NCBI GenBank assembly: GCA_002633025.1
Contig: NMRB01002958.1
Span: forward strand, 1 to 64,000
Direction: 5' to 3'
Length of the DNA: 64,000 bases
From: Notospermus geniculatus
Lineage: Eukaryota > Nemertea > Pilidiophora > Heteronemertea > Lineidae
Shown here: positions 1-11,140 of the stretch, one piece after another
How positions within the stretch are numbered: the stretch's first letter is position 1
Layout of the letters: each line of letters opens with the position of its first letter
Notes under the pieces: model-generated
What the model saw: the letters and a program-made list of their open reading frames with translations, nothing else
Databases searched by the model: none
Told to the model about the DNA's origin: nothing
Program-made: the position numbers and the translations under genes

Positions 1-24
1 ATTCCATACAAAAAAAAAATTATA

Positions 25-95
25 GTCATAGACGGGATTCGAACCGTCGACCTTCTGATTTGCCATCGACCACTCTATCCACTCAGCGAACGAGC
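25..95 (-). repeat. tRNA-derived SINE head fragment
   Basis: Read on the minus strand this has a tRNA-like B box (GGTTCGAATCC, at about 36-46) and an upstream A-box-like GAGTGGATAGAG. The remainder does not fold into a convincing tRNA, so I read it as a pol III-type SINE head rather than a functional tRNA. Confidence 0.55.
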
Positions 96-176
96 CAACT
101 GACACGGTCATGATTTGTGTTCGTCATAGGCGTAGGCCTTCGACTTAGAAAACATGGGAAGCCTACCAACAAGTTC

Positions 177-1048
177 GGTGGGCGAATGGGGAAGACGGTG
201 AAACAAAGATAACAGAGCGTGGGTTCGACTCCCAGAGGATGTTGACACCTCCACAGCTCGAAGACAAATAAGGTGGCGCCCCCTGGCCTATTGTATTGTA
301 TTTCATTTTTCCGTCAGGGCCGAAGCTATAGCGTTATTGGCCCTGGTAAGTACGGAGGAGGCCATCACAAGCTACTCATGTTCCTCACTTGGATGGGGTA
401 TTTTACTTGCCCTTGCAAAGACACAAGGCACCACGGCTTACTGTCCCATGCGACGGACGTGAAGAGCCGGGAATGAAATCCCATATTGCCCGGGTTGGAT
501 TCGAACCCGGGACCTGCCGCTTGCTAAGCGGACGTGATAACCACAAGGCTATCAGGCTCCTCAAGGCTCCCCTGGCCTATCATGTTCTGAGCCTTCGTTT
601 GAGGTGTTGGCANGTGGGCGAATGGGGAAGACGGCGAAACAAAGATAACAGAGCGTGGGTTCGACTCCCAGAGGATGTTGACACCTCCACAGCTCGAAGA
701 CAAATGAGGTGGCGCCCTCTGGCCTATTGTATTGTATTTCATTTTTCCGTCAGGGCCGACGCTATAGCGTTATTGGCCCTGGTAAGTACGGAGGAGGCCA
801 TCACAAGCTACTCATGTTCCTCACTTGGATGGGGTATTTTACTTGCCCTTGCAACGACACAAGGCACCACGGCTTACTGTCCCATGCGACGGACGTGAAG
901 AGCCGGGAATGAAATCCCATATGGCCCGGGTTGGATTCGAACCCGGGACCTGCCGCTTGCTAAGCGGACGTGATAACCACTAGGCTATCAGGCTCCTCAA
1001 GGCTCCCCTGGCCTATCATGTTCTGAGCCTTCGTTTGAGGTGTTGGCA
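177..1048 (-). repeat. SINE-bearing 436-bp unit present twice in tandem
   Basis: Bases 177-612 and 614-1048 are near copies; I count about seven substitutions. They are separated by a single N at 613. Each copy contains a minus-strand tRNA-like head (about 484-562 and 920-998, B box GGGTTCGAATCC). It is followed by a body holding a central block (about 400-470 and 834-899) and a tail with ATTGT repeats. The head has AGC where an anticodon would sit, but the T and acceptor stems pair poorly, so it is not a working tRNA. The N and the small divergence suggest that the two copies may be two haplotypes joined head to tail. Confidence 0.8.
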
Positions 1049-1260
1049 GGGCGTTTGCAATTAATTCTCTTGCCCACCGCACGGGGGCTTTTTGTTCGTT
1101 CACGTCAGCTTAAACAAATAATACATTTATTATGCCTAATGCTATCTACTAGGAGAGATAGCATTAGCATTTTGCAGATGGCAGCACGCATTCAGGAAGT
1201 TATACCCATAAAAGGTGCTACCAGTACCATAAGAAATGCGAGTCTATCCTGAAGTGTGTA

Positions 1261-1404
1261 ATGCCCGCTGTACACGATCACATTTTTCATCCAATTTTTG
1301 GGAAATTCAGATTCCGGGCCTACTTTGGCTTCACTGTATAAACCCGCATTTATTGAGCATATTCAGAAAGTTGGATGAAAAATGTGATCGTGTACAGCGG
1401 GCAT
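1261..1404. mobile_element. MITE-like foldback element
   Basis: A perfect 34-bp terminal inverted repeat (1261-1294 and 1371-1404, starting ATGCCCGCTGTACACG) flanks a 76-bp non-coding spacer. No coding capacity is visible, so this looks like a non-autonomous DNA transposon. Confidence 0.8.
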
Positions 1405-1479
1405 AAGCTCACAGCATGCTCCACTTCATCTGCAGTCGCCAATTTTAGTAAAAGCGCCTTCTACGAAAGCTACTGCGCA

Positions 1480-1650
1480 TGTAACGGGCATTCGTATTTC
1501 GTGTTTCGTATTTTATGCGAAACTCGAAATTTTGCGAAGTACGAAATACGAACACGAACTCGATTTTCGTGTTCGGTTTTCGTAGTTCGTAAGGCTGCGA
1601 AACCTCCCTACTAGTGAAATCTGCCCAAACACGAAGTACGAAATTATATA
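1480..1650. repeat. ACGAA/TTCGT-rich simple repeat
   Basis: The short words TTCGTATTTCGT, TACGAA and CGAAAT recur in both orientations across about 170 bp. This gives many small overlapping inverted repeats without a fixed period. Confidence 0.6.
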
Positions 1651-2236
1651 CGAAATTGGACTTCATTTCCATGACGTCATGTGTATTTCAGGAGATGGTT
1701 GGTGTCACAAATATCGCCTGCTGCAAGAGCGTCTTTCAGCATGTTCGGTGTATGACGTTAGACCAATACATTTACCGTGTAATATTAAACTTTGAAATTT
1801 ATCTTTCGTTTCCACTTCGTAGATACGAAGTGCAAATTTAAAAATTCAAGATGCAACATAACTCTCTTTCGGTCTTGCATGATACGCTAAAAAACGCACC
1901 GGCAGCAGGGACATTTGTGGTAGCAACCATATCGAGAAATACATTAGGTCCTGGAAATGAAGTTGAGATTCGTATCGTACTTCGTGTTTGGTCAGATTTG
2001 CAAACCTCACTAATATCAAATTGAAAGGAGAGAGATGAATAATCGGACATGAAGGAATGACGGCACTGTTGCCAGTTTCCAAAGCAATCCAATGTATTCC
2101 CAAATTACATGTAGATATACATGTAGAAATAAATGTGTCCTCTATGGAAAGCGGGTTTGTCCATTTATTCCAAAAACTAAGTTTTTGTCTCCTCGGGAAA
2201 CTTGGTACAGTGCTAAAAACTAAGTTTTTGCTCGCA

Positions 2237-2390
2237 TAAAGCGGGGTTCATTGGCGCACGAATCCAGTCCGTTTTCAGTCCGTTTGCCCCTATTTTTCCG
2301 GATACGGCAACGCAAAAGTCAAATTTCATAGATTTTTTACGGACCTGAATCGGACAAAATCCGTGTGCCAATGTCAATGAACCCCGCTTA
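2237..2390. mobile_element. MITE-like foldback element
   Basis: The termini AAGCGGGGTTCATTG (left) and CAATGAACCCCGCTT (right) are inverted copies about 150 bp apart. The interior is non-coding. Confidence 0.7.
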
Positions 2391-2706
2391 CTCGGGTTTT
2401 GCTGTTGGACGGACAACAGAACGCCTTTTCGCAGCAGGATGAGTTAAAACTCGGAGAAAGTACGAGCAGTGGCCCTCCAGAATGAGCCCAATGAGTCGCT
2501 ACTTTTGGTGTTACCAGATGATCTGGAAAGGGCGGTGATAAAACTCAAGGACGGGAACGCTCTGGTGTACCAAGAACTTCACCGGCAGGCTTTGGTAAAT
2601 CAGGGGAGGATAAACATTGCTTCTCTTACTTTAAATGTTCTGGGGCGTCGGATCATTTATGGGAAGCCTTATCGAAGTATTTGAAAGAGCGCAAGCTCAA
2701 GGACCA

Positions 2707-2818
2707 GGGGCCTGTTGCATGAAGTGACTTTAAGCTGCTAGTGGTACCTTTAACCAAATGGAAAATGCATTGAGTTAATGGTACCATTACCTTAAAGTCA
2801 CTTAATGAAACAGGCCCC
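2707..2818. mobile_element. MITE-like element inside the retroelement remnant
   Basis: The 26-bp inverted termini (2707-2732 and 2793-2818, starting GGGGCCTGTTGCATGAAG) differ at two positions. The element interrupts a coding-like stretch that resumes in the same style on the other side. Confidence 0.75.
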
Positions 2819-3160
2819 AGGAGAATAAGCGCGAAGTGGAACAAAAGTCGCCGCTCTCTAACTTTTTGGGCAGCTCCCTGGGTTTGATTCTTCTGCCTTA
2901 GCTTTTCCAAGCTCCCAGGACAAGCTATGGGCGGTTGCAGGCCGTATTATTATAGGGGTGGAAGGGTAGAGGTAGAGGCCAGTTTAGGCCGATGAATTGT
3001 TTCTTCTGCTCAGCAGCCGATCATTGGACAAAGGATTGTCCGAAAATGAAGGAGGCGAGGCAAAAACTGGCTTAATTTCATCATCGTTTTCTTTAGTCTC
3101 CGTCTCAAGGGACACTTGAGCCCTAACGAATTTTTGTTCGTGCGAGTCGGAGACTGAAGA

Positions 3161-3284
3161 TTTCTTCCCAGTCTGTATGTCCCCAAACAAGCCTCATGCA
3201 TTTGTTTTCCGTGTTACAGGTCTTTCTTCCCAGTCTGTATGTCCCCAAACAAGCCTCATGCATTTGTTTTCCGTGTTACAGGTC
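3161..3284 (+). repeat. 62-bp direct tandem duplication
   Basis: The segment beginning TTTCTTCCCAGTCTGTATGT at 3161 is repeated almost exactly from 3223, giving two copies with a period of 62. Confidence 0.85.
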
Positions 3285-3650
3285 TCTAATGTAAATTTTG
3301 AGCTACCAGTGGTGCCCGATTGGGAGAAGGAGGTTCCTTTCTTTCCCATTGAAACTTGAAAGGCTATGGACTCGGAAGTAAAGTGGGGCTTCTTTGCATG
3401 GGCAGGCTGGTGGGAATCTTCACTATCCGACTCGTGCGATCCTTTTAACCTGCCTTTTGAGGACATTTCTAAGGATAGTTTGGGCTCTCAGAAAATTTTT
3501 CTTAGAGACCCAGGCACGTTTAGGGCAGGTAAACTCCACCGTCATTATGACGAGTGGGATGCAATTTTGAAGCGTTTTAACCCGTCCACAGATACTTACA
3601 TGTGTCTCTATTATAGAGCTTGGCTCCGAGAGAGGGTTGACTAGTATCTC

Positions 3651-5856
3651 GTCAATATTCGCAGACAAGTTGCGGTGACAAGAATTTTTTAAGAGTGTAT
3701 GGATGCGGCCAAGCCGAGACACGACCCCCTAAAATCACCTATAGTGCCCAAAACGTCGCTAGAGTTGTCTTGACCTGTGTTACATGGGGAAATTACATTT
3801 CGGTGTTTATTTCGGAAATGGGTGAAGATTTTCAAATATATTTATTTATTTATTTAAATCAAACTATTGTGAGTCCTGAAGTGATATGAGAAGGCATTGG
3901 CATGACTGGCATGACTCGCACTATTACCACCAATATTTTGACAGAAGCAGCAGTAATAAAGTCACAATTCCTCGCACAGCTGACCCCGGTGCTCACTGTC
4001 TTTACGGCTGATTCAAGTTCACAGTGGCCGTATAAGTTTTAAGTGCGCATGCGCGAAATCAGTGCTAACGCGCCACGGGGCGGATGCGTCTAGAAATCTA
4101 GGAATCAATGCCGTTCGAATCAATAAACGCGAAATGTTATTGATTACATTCTAGATGAACTTTCATTTAATGTCTTGAGTATATTTTTTAGTCGTCAAAT
4201 CCATTTAAGTGTAATTCACGTGACAATAAGATGTAAGAGGCACAACAATCCGGAGAAATGTTCTTTTTTTTTGTTCCATTCGTTGTTTCCTAGTGTGTGT
4301 GTGTTATAAATGAATACCGGCCGGTGTCGAGCAAATAACTGACGCCGAGTAAAGCAAGCAATTCCTTCTTGGTGTCCCAACGGCGGCGAGCAAGCATGAT
4401 TTTTATACTGAGTCATATCGGCGTTATTTGTACAAACTGACCCAAACTGGGATCAGGTCAACCCGCCGATGAGGGATCGTCTAATTTCAGAGGGACATGT
4501 AAGGTCTCCCATCCAATGCGCAGCGCTATGCCACATTTCTGTCAGCTGCAACTACTGGACCCTCCAACCTCAAGCCCTGTGCCTCCATTTCGTACGAAAG
4601 ATTCTACCAATATTTCGGTTCCCGTGTGGATATTCTGTTCGATTCTGGCAGGTGCGTAAGAGATCAGGGGGAAAGCTTTCGTTCGGTATCACGATTCTGG
4701 CTCTGCTGTTGTGACCTTACCAACGCAGTCTGATGTAGTAGATAGGCCTACAAGCCGGGTGGCGACAGGGGTTCGCTATGTCGAATAAGCATGGTTAGGG
4801 AGAAGGGAGGAATTAAGGAATGTGGAGGAAGTGATGACTGTATGACTGGATAGGCCCAATATGTTTTACATGCATTCCCATGCGAAATAAAACGCAAGAT
4901 CATTAAAATACACGATGAAAAAATCCAGAAAAGTAAAAGAAGAAACAAAAAAAATAATTAGTCAAGGCAAAGAAAATTTACAGGCTCCGCGTATCTAACC
5001 CGAGACCTTCTGTTTTATGGGCAGGCTGCTTTGCCACTCGGCCATTCCGATTGTTGGCCTATAAAGTACCGGTACATTACGAACTACATCGCGCATGCAT
5101 ATTAGCCTAAGAAATAGTCCCCCTCCGCGGCGATCAGGTCACAGAATCGCAAGGATAATGACTTCTCAACTCCTGACCGGTAACTGCTTTAAAATCGTGT
5201 CTAATCGTGCGCATTACATAAAATAGCTCCCAATAGCTATTGACAACATTGTCCATGTACATATTTACATTTTTAGTACAGTTTACAAAGGTTTTAAACA
5301 CCACTTTATCAACCGCCCAGACCCCCGTCTGACCTCCCCAAGAAAATGTCCAAAAATTGATTTAGAAATCGCCGAAATTTGTACCTTTCCTGACGTTTGT
5401 TCGTACTGCCCAACCAATCAGGTCCACAGCTAATAGTAGACTATCACCAGACGCAATATGGCGTTCAAACACCGCAAAATAAGGCCGTAAACGTCAAGTA
5501 AAGCTTGATTACGTCATACAAATGCCGTGGAAAACTGGTGTGAAAATAGGGGTCCATATGGCCGCAGCTAGCGCTCCAAGCGGCTCCATAGCGAACCAAT
5601 TACCCTGATGGAGAGCCAGGCCAGTTAACATACGGACAATCTAATCTCGGGGGGACGTGATTCTTGTGGCCGAGTTATGAGCTGCGGAACGACCAGCTTG
5701 TCCTCGACTCGTGAATGAAGCAGAAGTCTGGTTTGGGGGCATGGGAAGTGTAGGTGCTGCCACTTGTCCACGGCTGTAATAACTATGCCACGTTGCGAAT
5801 CGCTGACTGGTTCCCGTCTTTGCCGCTCCACTGCCGCGGCGCTACCATCAGGGAGA
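3651..5856. other. Non-coding intergenic stretch
   Basis: I see no convincing gene. There is a degenerate minus-strand tRNA-like match at about 4985-5050, a short run of TTTA repeats at 3839-3856, and otherwise unique-looking sequence. Confidence 0.5.
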
Positions 5857-6907
5857 GCAGTCTCGTACCCAGAGATTCGTTACGCTCGGGCCGGGGTTGA
5901 AGGTCGCTACACTAATCTCTGGAGACGGCTGGCCATTTCACGCCTAACGTGTGATTTGTGGCATCGTGCAGTTCTAGACCGATTTTAAACCGCAGATGCA
6001 TTGAAATAATTTGAGTATAAAATATTATACACAAAAGTGTCCTTAGGAAGGTTTTTTATGAGGGATCTGTTGTATTTATTGAGGAAAAACCACAGCACTA
6101 CTTGGCGCACCATATAAACTTCGAGTGAAACGGTCAAATATTAGTATACATGTATATTCATGCCTGGGGAAACCCCGATGTACCGTAGCCGTCTCCACAC
6201 AGAGAAAAAATCGATCTCATCTCGAGATAAAATGATTCTCCAACATACTCTTGTCCTTAAAATGAGTTTATTTTGCTATGACTCCAACCCAGAATGATAC
6301 ACCAGTTCTCTCCGTCATGTCCGGCTGATGCCCTCTCGCATTGACTGGAGACAACTGCAACTGGAGTCTCATTCTGAAGGACACACCTTGAATTTATGTC
6401 AAGTACAGACAAAATCTACTCATTTTGAGTTTTCTCAGTTCTCCAGTCGATGGGGCAGGGCATCAGCAGGAGAAAATTGGTGTCTGGTTTTGGAGACAAC
6501 TCAAGTCTTGGAAAACAAATCGAGGGGAAACAAAATCTGCTCATATGTTGAGTTCGGTGGTGTGGTGGTTCTGGTGTCCGACTTGCGGTCAGAGGGTCCT
6601 GGGTTCGAAACCCACTGGGTGTGAAACGTTTTTTTATATACGGAGACATAACTTGTTTATTTTATTCGAGACAACAGACAATCCGGTGGAAACAGCTGAG
6701 AATCCTTTTAACCAGTTGGAGATAATGTCATCTCAAGTGGCGATCAAGTTATGTCCATTCGAGTAGCAAAAGAAACTCATTTCAGGGACAAGAGTTGGAG
6801 AATCATTTTATCTCGAGATGAGATCGATTTTTTTTCTCTGTGCGGAGATTAGTGTAGCGACCTTCAACCTCGGTCGAGCGTAACTAATCTCTGGGTACGA
6901 GATTGCA
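5857..6907. mobile_element. Nested inverted-repeat elements
   Basis: The outer inverted arms are 5857-5922 and 6845-6907, both containing the ACACTAATCTCTGG/CCAGAGATTAGTGT words. Inside them lies a second element (about 6195-6843) with long inverted termini starting CACAGAGAAAAAATCGATC and containing CTCGAGATAAAATGATTCTC. A plus-strand tRNA-like head with the B box GGGTTCGAAACCC sits at about 6545-6615. The inner termini match those of the insertion at 8931-9467. Confidence 0.7.
6545..6615 (+). repeat. tRNA-derived SINE head
   Basis: A-box-like GGTGTGGTGGTT is followed about 50 bp later by the B box GGGTTCGAAACCC. There is no closed acceptor stem, so this is a SINE-type or pseudo-tRNA feature. 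Confidence 0.5.
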
Positions 6908-7483
6908 CGGAGAGGAAGCGCGAGGACTCTGATGTTCTATGCACTTGAAAAAAAGATAACTCCAGCCTGATAAATAACATACTTAATAATTGCAGGAAAA
7001 TGTATATGAAACTAAGCATGTGGCCGGAGGTAAGTTGCAATTGGAGCATTGGGGAGGGTAGTTTTTTATGTTGTCATGCCTACCACATAGTAGCTATACT
7101 CGCAACAGTTTCAGAGCTGTTGAAGGTAGGCCCATCTGTATCAGATTCGTTTTATAATTTGATCAGCTACATTTGAACAGCCTACAGACGGAAACCCGAC
7201 CTCCGGTATATGGTTAAGCATGTTAAGAAAATAAAACTACGCCGAAAGCCAATATCATATCAGGCAGTCATGCCAGAGGCAGGCCTGTTCACTGAAAGTA
7301 ATACTAGATGTATATGGGTGACTCGAATTAGTGGGGAAGATGAACTTTTGGTGGATTTTCTGATCTGGTCGGGAACGACCTTGAAAATTCGGACTCAAAA
7401 TACACATGTAGCATCTAGAATATATGAAATGTATGAACCTTGTCTGATATATTACGAACGATACGTGTTGGTAAGGAATGGCT

Positions 7484-9600
7484 ACAACTATATTTCGATA
7501 CCTTATAGGCCTATAGACAGAGATGAATCAAGCCAACGAACTGGTCTTCAAGGAAAGCAAGGACGTATGTACAGAGTTGCAGCCTATAAGTATGTCATGT
7601 TGGCCTTGGTGTATAAACGCTGTGGACATCATAACCTCTGCTTCTTGTATCACTTGGAGGTATTCGAGGATATTCGAAGACTTGGGGTACGTCAGTCGAA
7701 ACATTCTGATAAACCATGGATTCAAAAACAGCTGAGTTCCTTCGAGTCTACGATTCAAAACTCACGACGGCTGACGATAGCACCCCAGACCCCTCTCCCA
7801 CCGCCCTCCCGCCCGATACATCCGCACCGCGTAACCCTTTAGGGAAGTGACAAATATTGATGATGACGCGCTAGAGTTCGTGTTGATAATCACAGTGCGC
7901 ATGCGGGTATTTTGCCGAATCCAGTCCATCAACCGAGGTGACGTCATAACCATGCATGCAGGCAGTGTCTGGACTCTGCTGCGGGCTGTGATGAGCATTT
8001 GTTTTGGGTTTAGGAACTGAATACATGTAGTTCATGGCCGCCTATTATGACATATTTTGTACTCGAGCCAACAACCCAAGGTTACCTCCAAGGAAGTTAT
8101 TTGCAGTTTTTAGAGGTGTTTGTTTTTATTTTTCTGCACATCATCAGTGACTTTAAGCATTAGGCCTATTCGTCCATGAGCGCCGAACTTTTACATGAAT
8201 CAATCTTCTCCTTGCTAAGAATGGAACTTGAATTAGAATTAACGCACCCTTCGTATGTTTTCCTAGTACGGCTGGCGACAACTATATTTCGATACCTTTT
8301 AGGCCTATAGACAGAGATGAATCAAGCCAACGAACTGGTCTTCAAGGAAAGCAAGGACGTATGTACAAAGTTGCAGCCTATAAGTATGTCATGTTGGCCT
8401 TAGTGTATAAACGCTGTGGACATCATAACCTCTGCTTCTTGTATCACTTGGAGGTATTCGAGGATATTCGAAGACTTGGGGTACGTCAATCGAAACGTTC
8501 TGATAAACCATGGATTCAAAAACAGCTGAGTTCCTTCAAGTCTACGATTCAAAACTCACGACGGCTGACGATAGCACCCCAGACCCCTCCCCCACCGCCC
8601 TCCGGCCCGGTACATCCACACCGCGTAACCCTTTGGGGAAGTGACAAATATTGATGATGACGCGCTAGAGTTCGTGTTGATAATCACAGTGCGCATGCGG
8701 GTATTTTGCCGAATCCAGTCCATCAACCGAGGTGACGTCATAACCATGCATGCAGGCAGTGTCTGGACTCTGCTGCGGGCTGTGATGAGCATTTGTTTTG
8801 GGTTTAGGAACTGAATAGGTCATGGCCGCTTATTATAACATATTTCGTACTCGAGCCAACAACCCAAGGTTACCTCCAAGCAACTTATTTGCAGTATTTA
8901 GAGGTGTTTGTTTTTATTTTTCTGCATATCACACAGAAAAAAATCTATCTCAGCTCGAGTTAAAATGAGTCTCTAGCCTGCTATTTTGTCCCTAAAATGA
9001 GTTTCTTTGCTACTCGAACACAGAAATGAGTACCAGCTAGGCCAGATGATGACGTCACATGTTCATCGCCAGTTACCAAAAACCGCTTCAAACTCATAAC
9101 TGGATCCCGTTTTGGACTAGTTTTCACATCGGTTTCACACCGATCCTGTACAATTTAAACGCCTGTCTTACTCTTTTAAATTCAGTATCAGGTGACAAAG
9201 TTTCAGGCGAATTTTCCTGTCCAAGGCCAGAATGATTGCAGTGAAACGCATACGTAATTAGCAAGCTTCGCTGATTTGCCGCTACGCGGCGGTTGTTTCC
9301 TTGCGTCCAGTGGAGACAGCTAAGAATCATTTTAACCAGTTGGAGACAATGTCATCTCAAGTGGAGACCCAGTTATGTCTATTCGAGTTGCAAAAGAAAC
9401 TCATTTTAGGGACAAGAGTTGGAGGTTCATTTTATCTCGAGATGAGATCGTTTTTTCTTTCTGTGCATCAGTGACTTTAAGCATTAGGCCTATTCGTCCA
9501 TGAGCGCCAAACTTTTACATGAATCAATCTTCTCCTTGCTAAGAATGGAACTTGAATTAGAATTAACGCACCCTTCGTATGTTTTCCTAGTACGGCTGGC
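7484..9600. repeat. Segmental duplication, second copy split by an insertion
   Basis: About 7484-8280 is repeated as 8278-8930 plus 9467-9600 with a few percent divergence. The second copy is interrupted at 8931-9467 by a foldback element. The longest frame in copy 1 (210 codons at 7210-7842) starts outside the duplicated unit and is not kept in copy 2, so I do not call a gene. Confidence 0.8.
8931..9467. mobile_element. Foldback DNA element inserted in the duplicated segment
   Basis: The inverted ends contain CACAGAAAAAAATC (left) and GATCGTTTTTTCTTTCTGTG (right), plus the internal words CCTAAAATGAGTTTCTTTGC and GCAAAAGAAACTCATTTTAG. The empty site is visible at about 8140-8150 in the undisrupted copy. 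The family also occurs at 6195-6843. Confidence 0.8.
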
Positions 9601-9720
9601 GTCAGTCACGTGATCTTGCAAAAGAGCGCCGTTATTTTGCAATCATGTGACACCCCCGTCCAAGATAATATGGCCAATCAACATGGCTGTAACCCTGAAT
9701 TCAAAATCGACCAATCAGTG
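9600..9720 (+). promoter_or_regulatory. Putative promoter of the small gene at 9923-10606
   Basis: An E-box CACGTG (9607-9612) and two CCAAT boxes (9674-9678, 9711-9715) lie 200-320 bp upstream of the proposed start codon, with no obvious TATA box. These are common words, so the call rests mainly on position. Confidence 0.3.
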
Positions 9721-9922
9721 TTGATACCAGGATTTGGGTATTCTCGTAACAAACATTGTCGACGTTGGTCTCAGTCCCTGTAATGCTGCGCAGTTCGCGC
9801 ATGTGTATTACAGAGACTGGGTGTCTCAGTCTAATGTTTTCCAGTCTCCCTACTTCCGGTATAGTTGGCGATTTACAGGAAGTGTTTTTGGACGACAGTG
9901 CAAAGAACGCGTCCCACCCCAA

Positions 9923-10606
9923 ATGACCGTCAGCAAGCACGGTGACGTGGTCATCATCATGGATGTAAGTCAACTATAGAGACGTTGAGAATGCCATGAT
10001 AGGCCCTCTACGCTTTCGGAGTTGTAGTTGTACACAGTGTCGTTCGCTCCTGCTTGATTTTCGCGTGGATTTTTCATGCCAGTTTGGTCAGACCTATGTC
10101 AAGGCACGTTTAAGCAAGTTTTTAAGGTCATGGAGTTTGGTCTGTAGACATTCTCTTCTCCCGTATCTGCCCGCCCATGCAGATTCGGGGCAGTGCATGG
10201 TCTGTCTATACGACCAGGTTTCGTCACATTCTTTCAACTGCTTCAGGGTTCGGTATACGTTACCACGGTCCATCGCCCGAATCATCCACCAGTCATCCTG
10301 AAAGGCGACCGCAGCAAACAAACAAAAATGACATCCATAATCTGGTCAAAAGATGGCGACACTGTATATTTCTTCATGCAGCCGGTCACCAACGAGACAC
10401 AGGCCTGCGGTGCATTCTTTGCAGTCGATCTGTTCAGAAGTGAACGTCGCATTCCGAAACGTATCTCCGTTCTTATATACAAACCATTAAAATTGTTAAA
10501 GGACATCAACAGTAAGATTCCGGTTCTCATGGCCACCGATCAACAACGTCATGGTGTGGTGATATTCAAAGACGAGCCAGATTATATCTACGTATCTACT
10601 GCTTGA
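9923..10606 (+). CDS. Two-exon gene, about 133-aa protein of unknown function
   Basis: Exon 1 (9923-9964, 14 codons) ends at a consensus donor, GAT|GTAAGT. Exon 2 (10247-10606) begins after a CTTCAG acceptor, is in the same phase, and runs 119 codons to TGA. The product starts MTVSKHGDVVIIMD and ends YIYVSTA. It is rich in beta-strand-like alternations (SVYVTTVH, DTVYFFMQPV) with one basic segment (RSERRIPKRI). I see no signal peptide, membrane span or known motif. The exon 1 frame is open upstream to an ATG at 9734, so a longer N-terminus is possible. A poly(A) signal AATAAA is at 11135-11140. I do not recognise the family. The matching splice phase and the long open second exon are the support for a real gene. 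It could instead be a fragment of a larger gene. Confidence 0.5.
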
Positions 10607-11134
10607 AGTATGTGCAGAATGATTCACGATATTCACCACGTTGTCGACGAGTGTTTCTTTCGTGATTACAATATTTATACGTTTTTTTTTGCTTTGAAAC
10701 TCCAATCAATTTCGTGTTCCGTCGTATTGATACCAGCGCCGCATAGCGGATAAATCGCACATGTTCACTGCCTCGTCTTGGGCCCTGTTTCGGTGATTCC
10801 AATCCAAGGCGGCCGATAATGTTGGTCTCGAGTTCTTTCTTAGGTTTACACTTGATAACTAAAAGTAATCGAGTTGATACGACAAGTTTATCGGCCCCAA
10901 AGTTTATGGTAGTGTCCCACTGGCGAATTTTGGCCTGCGATAACACCCCTACAACACTGACTACGGTAACTACACTTACCGTACAACCAACACGGCGATT
11001 TTCGACCCGGTGGTGAGTGCAGTATTCAGCTCGATTTCTCACTAAAAACGCAAGTTCAAGGGCTGAAATGTACGTGGGGGATTCTTCACTATAGGAATTA
11101 TCCACGATGTAAATTGTAGCCGAAAATATTTCCC

Positions 11135-11140
11135 AATAAA
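11135..11140 (+). promoter_or_regulatory. Poly(A) signal AATAAA
   Basis: A canonical hexamer lies 529 bp after the stop codon of the small gene, and is the likely 3' end of its transcript. Confidence 0.45.

Larger units (their letters stand above)
2462..3650 (+). pseudogene. Decayed retroelement remnant with CCHC zinc knuckle
   Basis: The plus strand carries broken coding pieces. An open stretch at 2469-2684 is followed, after a MITE insertion at 2707-2818, by a charged segment. At 2992-3075 there is a short frame with one zinc knuckle (C-x2-C-x4-H-x4-C, residues CFFCSAADHWTKDC) preceded in another frame by a Gly/Arg-rich stretch. A further open piece lies at 3366-3644. A Gly/Arg stretch before a single CCHC knuckle is typical of Gag-like proteins of retroelements. 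Stops and frame changes show that the copy is dead. I could not assign it to an element class, and the piece at 3366-3644 may be unrelated. Confidence 0.45.

Noticed and set aside
484-562. Functional tRNA gene with AGC anticodon
   Set aside because: The acceptor and T stems pair badly and the segment is continuous with a SINE body and tail.
7210-7842. 210-codon open frame on the plus strand
   Set aside because: It starts outside and runs into a duplicated, repeat-like segment. Copy 2 does not keep the frame as a unit, and the composition shows no protein-like domain.
10596-11105. 169-codon open frame on the minus strand behind the small gene
   Set aside because: It overlaps the 3' end and likely 3' UTR of the plus-strand gene, with no motif or splice support.
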